A stretch of 7,526 nucleotides of DNA. Origin: Ruminococcus sp. GTDB taxonomy: Bacteria; Bacillota; Clostridia; Oscillospirales; Ruminococcaceae. A program made the translations under genes and the position numbers. Each line of letters starts with the position of its first letter. Position 1 is the stretch's first letter. Under the pieces are notes generated by a model that saw nothing but the letters and a program-made list of their open reading frames with translations, was not told the origin of the DNA and searched no databases. Below are positions 5,773 to 7,526 of the stretch, one piece after another. The stretch spans positions 1 to 7,526 of the forward strand of contig DYCW01000348.1 in assembly GCA_019417865.1 (NCBI GenBank), read 5' to 3'.

Positions 5773-7350
5773 ATGACAACCGAAAGAAAAAATCCAGCAT
5801 GGCTGGAGCAGGCTGTATTTTATGAAATCTATCCGCAAAGCTATCAGGATACCAACGCAGACGGCATTGGTGACCTACAGGGTATCATTGACCGGCTGTC
5901 ATACATTCAAGAACTGGGCTGCAATGCCATCTGGATGAATCCATGCTTTGTTTCGCCGTTCTATGATGCTGGTTATGATATTGCGGATTACAAGAAAGTG
6001 GCACCACGTTATGGTACCAATGCAGACCTAAAGCGACTGTTTGAGGAAGTACACAAACGTGGGATGCACCTCATTCTGGATTTGGTGCCAGGACACACTT
6101 CCATTGAACATCCCTGGTTTAAGGAAGCCCTGAAACCAGAACACAATGCACTCTCTGACCGCTATATCTGGACAGATTCCGTATGGGAAGACCCGAAGGG
6201 TGTTGCAAACATCACTGGTTCTGTTTCCGGTTTGTCTGACCGTGACGGTGCCTGTGCAACTAACTTTTACACCATCCAGCCAGCATTAAATTACGGCTTT
6301 GCCAATCCAACCAAACCGTGGATGCAGGGGGTCAACGACGAAGGTCCAATGGCAACCAGAGCTGCCATCAAGGATATCATGCGGTTCTGGCTGGAAATGG
6401 GCTGTGATGGGTTCCGTGTGGATATGGCACACTCTCTAGTGAAAGCAGACGAAGACGGACAGGCAACTATCGCCCTCTGGCAGGATTTCCGTGCCTTTTT
6501 GGATACAGAATTCCCGAATGCTGTGATCATTTCCGAATGGGGACAACCCGATAAATCCCTGTTGGGAGGATTCCATATGGACTTCCTGCTGCATTTCGGA
6601 CCTTCTCATTATAACGATCTGTTTCGGGTAGAGGAACCATTTTTCTCTCAAAGAGGCAAAGGTGATGTTTCTGCTTTTGTCAAAAAATATTTGGACAGCT
6701 ATCAAAAAACGCAGGGAAAAGGTTTAATCTGCATTCCATCTGGCAATCACGACATGTCCCGTATTTCAGAACGATTGAATGAGGAGGAAATCAAGCTGGC
6801 ATTTGTGTTCCTGTTGACCATGCCGGGCGTACCATTTATCTACTATGGCGATGAAATCGGCATGCGGCATTTGGCAGGTACACCATCTGTAGAAGGTGGT
6901 TTTGAGCGGACAGCCTCTCGTTCTCCGATGCAGTGGGATCATACAGTCAATGCAGGTTTCTCCAGTGCCGACCCGGAACGGCTGTACATTCCAATTGATC
7001 CAGATTCAAACCGTCCGACCGCGGAAAAAGCATTACAGGACAGCAATTCCATTTATCATGAAATTCAGCAGCTGATTGCACTGCGGCGTGCAGTACCAGC
7101 ACTTTGCAGCAGCGGTGCGATTACATTCCAGTATGCAGAAGAAAACCAGTATCCGTTGGTTTACCGTCGAACAAAGGGAACGGAAGAGATTGTCATTGCA
7201 CTCAACCCGTCTGGAAACGCCGTTTCCTGTAAAATTGATTCCGCTGACCCGATGGAAACGTTGTATCAGCGTGGCGGTGCTGTAACCTTGCAAAATGGGC
7301 AATTGGAGATGGAGGCTGCCAGTGCAGTCATTCTGCGGATTACAAAATAA
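5773..7350 (+). CDS. GH13 alpha-glucosidase-like enzyme (oligo-1,6-glucosidase group)
   Basis: A 525-residue alpha-amylase-superfamily enzyme with no signal peptide, thus cytoplasmic. Layout: N-terminal AVFYEIYPQSYQDTNADGIG with a Ca-binding loop (Asp26, Asn28, Asp30, Asp34); (beta/alpha)8 barrel with a B domain at about 119-190; a C-terminal beta domain from about 440. Conserved regions: I, DLVPGH (113-118); the fifth region reads QPALN (169-173), close to the QPDLN of oligo-1,6-glucosidases; II, GFRVDMA with Arg215 and nucleophile Asp217; III, IISEWG with acid/base Glu255; IV, GNHD with His326-Asp327. SRSPMQWD (382-389) corresponds to the RTPMQWD of exo-acting alpha-glucosidases. The catalytic triad is complete, so the enzyme should be active on alpha-glucosidic bonds of short oligosaccharides. 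The exact substrate (isomaltose, maltose, sucrose, trehalose or a transglycosylation product) is not decided by sequence. Oddity: region I has Gly where most members have Asn (VNH). It is translated from its own AAGGAGG behind the GH1 gene and shares the AraC-controlled promoter. Confidence 0.9.
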   Translation: MTTERKNPAWLEQAVFYEIYPQSYQDTNADGIGDLQGIIDRLSYIQELGCNAIWMNPCFVSPFYDAGYDIADYKKVAPRYGTNADLKRLFEEVHKRGMHLILDLVPGHTSIEHPWFKEALKPEHNALSDRYIWTDSVWEDPKGVANITGSVSGLSDRDGACATNFYTIQPALNYGFANPTKPWMQGVNDEGPMATRAAIKDIMRFWLEMGCDGFRVDMAHSLVKADEDGQATIALWQDFRAFLDTEFPNAVIISEWGQPDKSLLGGFHMDFLLHFGPSHYNDLFRVEEPFFSQRGKGDVSAFVKKYLDSYQKTQGKGLICIPSGNHDMSRISERLNEEEIKLAFVFLLTMPGVPFIYYGDEIGMRHLAGTPSVEGGFERTASRSPMQWDHTVNAGFSSADPERLYIPIDPDSNRPTAEKALQDSNSIYHEIQQLIALRRAVPALCSSGAITFQYAEENQYPLVYRRTKGTEEIVIALNPSGNAVSCKIDSADPMETLYQRGGAVTLQNGQLEMEAASAVILRITK

Positions 7351-7372
7351 CTGCTGATCCAATTTGAATTTG

Positions 7373-7439
7373 CTCTTTGTTAGAGGTCGGCAATAAAGAA
7401 TTTTTATCATATAAATCGAAAGGTTGCTGTGACAAAGAG
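7373..7439 (+). repeat. 8-bp inverted repeat that would compete with the terminator inner stem
   Basis: CTCTTTGT (7373-7380) and ACAAAGAG (7432-7439) are perfectly complementary, extendable to 10 pairs with one G-U. The right arm includes the 5' side of the inner hairpin (7436-7451) of the downstream terminator. In RNA the two pairings are mutually exclusive. It may be chance, or a 3'-end structure affecting termination or mRNA decay. Confidence 0.35.
7387..7415 (+). promoter_or_regulatory. Weak candidate promoter just after the GH13 gene
   Basis: TCGGCA (7387-7392, four of six -35 positions), a 17-nt spacer, and TATAAA (7410-7415, five of six -10 positions). The predicted start point near 7422 would fall at the base of the following terminator hairpin, yielding only a very short transcript unless the terminator is read through. 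It may serve a gene beyond the window or be fortuitous. Confidence 0.25.
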
Positions 7440-7476
7440 TATCCATGCTCTCTGCGAAGCAGCCTTTCTCTTTTTA
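7419..7476 (+). terminator. Branched intrinsic terminator of the GH1-GH13 operon
   Basis: AAAGGTTGCT (7419-7428) pairs with AGCAGCCTTT (7458-7467) in a 10-bp stem with one G-U. Between them an inner hairpin, AGAGTA-TCCA-TGCTCT (7436-7451), forms six pairs including one G-U. The outer stem runs straight into a T-rich tract TTTCTCTTTTT (7465-7475). It lies about 70 nt after the GH13 stop. The stem is only moderately GC-rich, but stem plus T-tract fit a Rho-independent terminator. Confidence 0.7.
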
Positions 7477-7503
7477 TTGCTTTCGTATAGACTCATGTAA
7501 TGA

Positions 7504-7522
7504 AATGTATCATTCATACATT
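7504..7522. repeat. Perfect 7-bp inverted repeat at the right edge (candidate operator)
   Basis: AATGTAT (7504-7510) and ATACATT (7516-7522) are perfect inverted arms around CATTC. The 19-bp dyad lies after the operon terminator, in non-coding A/T-rich DNA. This is where the control region of the next gene outside the window would be expected. A repressor operator is plausible; no start codon or ribosome binding site is visible before the edge. Confidence 0.35.
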
Positions 7523-7526
7523 AACA

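Noticed and set aside
1..7526. CRISPR array, insertion sequence, phage genes, tRNA or rRNA
   Set aside because: No regularly spaced repeats, transposase or integrase motifs, terminal repeats, or cloverleaf/rRNA sequences were seen.

Overview
The window looks like chromosomal DNA of a low-to-mid GC Gram-positive bacterium. A fermentative, carbohydrate-using Clostridia-type gut organism (Ruminococcus or Oscillospiraceae-like) would fit. The grounds are the strong AGGAGG-type ribosome binding sites, the A/T-rich intergenic regions, a TTGACA-N17-TATACT promoter and the protein families present. The genus is inferred. No tRNA, rRNA, CRISPR array, insertion sequence or phage gene was seen.

Left half, minus strand (1-4261). 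Reading in the direction of transcription, from right to left, the order is: an AraC-family regulator with an N-terminal cupin domain (4261-3386); a small TPR protein 15 nt downstream (3370-2912); an intergenic stretch with a coding-like remnant, an excellent sigma-A promoter and an inverted repeat over the predicted start point; an O-acetylhomoserine sulfhydrylase (2638-1355); and an IscS/NifS-type cysteine desulfurase (1219-41). A further minus-strand gene may begin at the left edge (28-1). The last two complete genes form a sulfur module: sulfide is fixed into homocysteine, and sulfur is mobilised from cysteine for Fe-S clusters or thiolated tRNA.

Right half, plus strand (4399-7350). A two-gene operon runs divergently from the AraC gene. 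It encodes a GH1 beta-glucosidase and, 15 nt later, a GH13 alpha-glucosidase-like enzyme. Neither has a signal peptide, so both should act in the cytoplasm on imported small glucosides. No transporter lies in the window. The 137-nt divergent region has a perfect TATAAT without a recognisable -35 box. Upstream of it are two direct half-sites exactly 21 bp apart, the arrangement expected for an AraC-type activator. A branched hairpin followed by a T-rich tract closes the operon near 7419-7476.

I found no clear novel multi-gene system. The points most worth a second look are the AraC operator architecture, the coding-like remnant behind the TPR gene, the alpha/beta-glucosidase pairing with an atypical GH13 region I, the inverted repeat over the sulfhydrylase start site, and the structured region after the GH13 gene.
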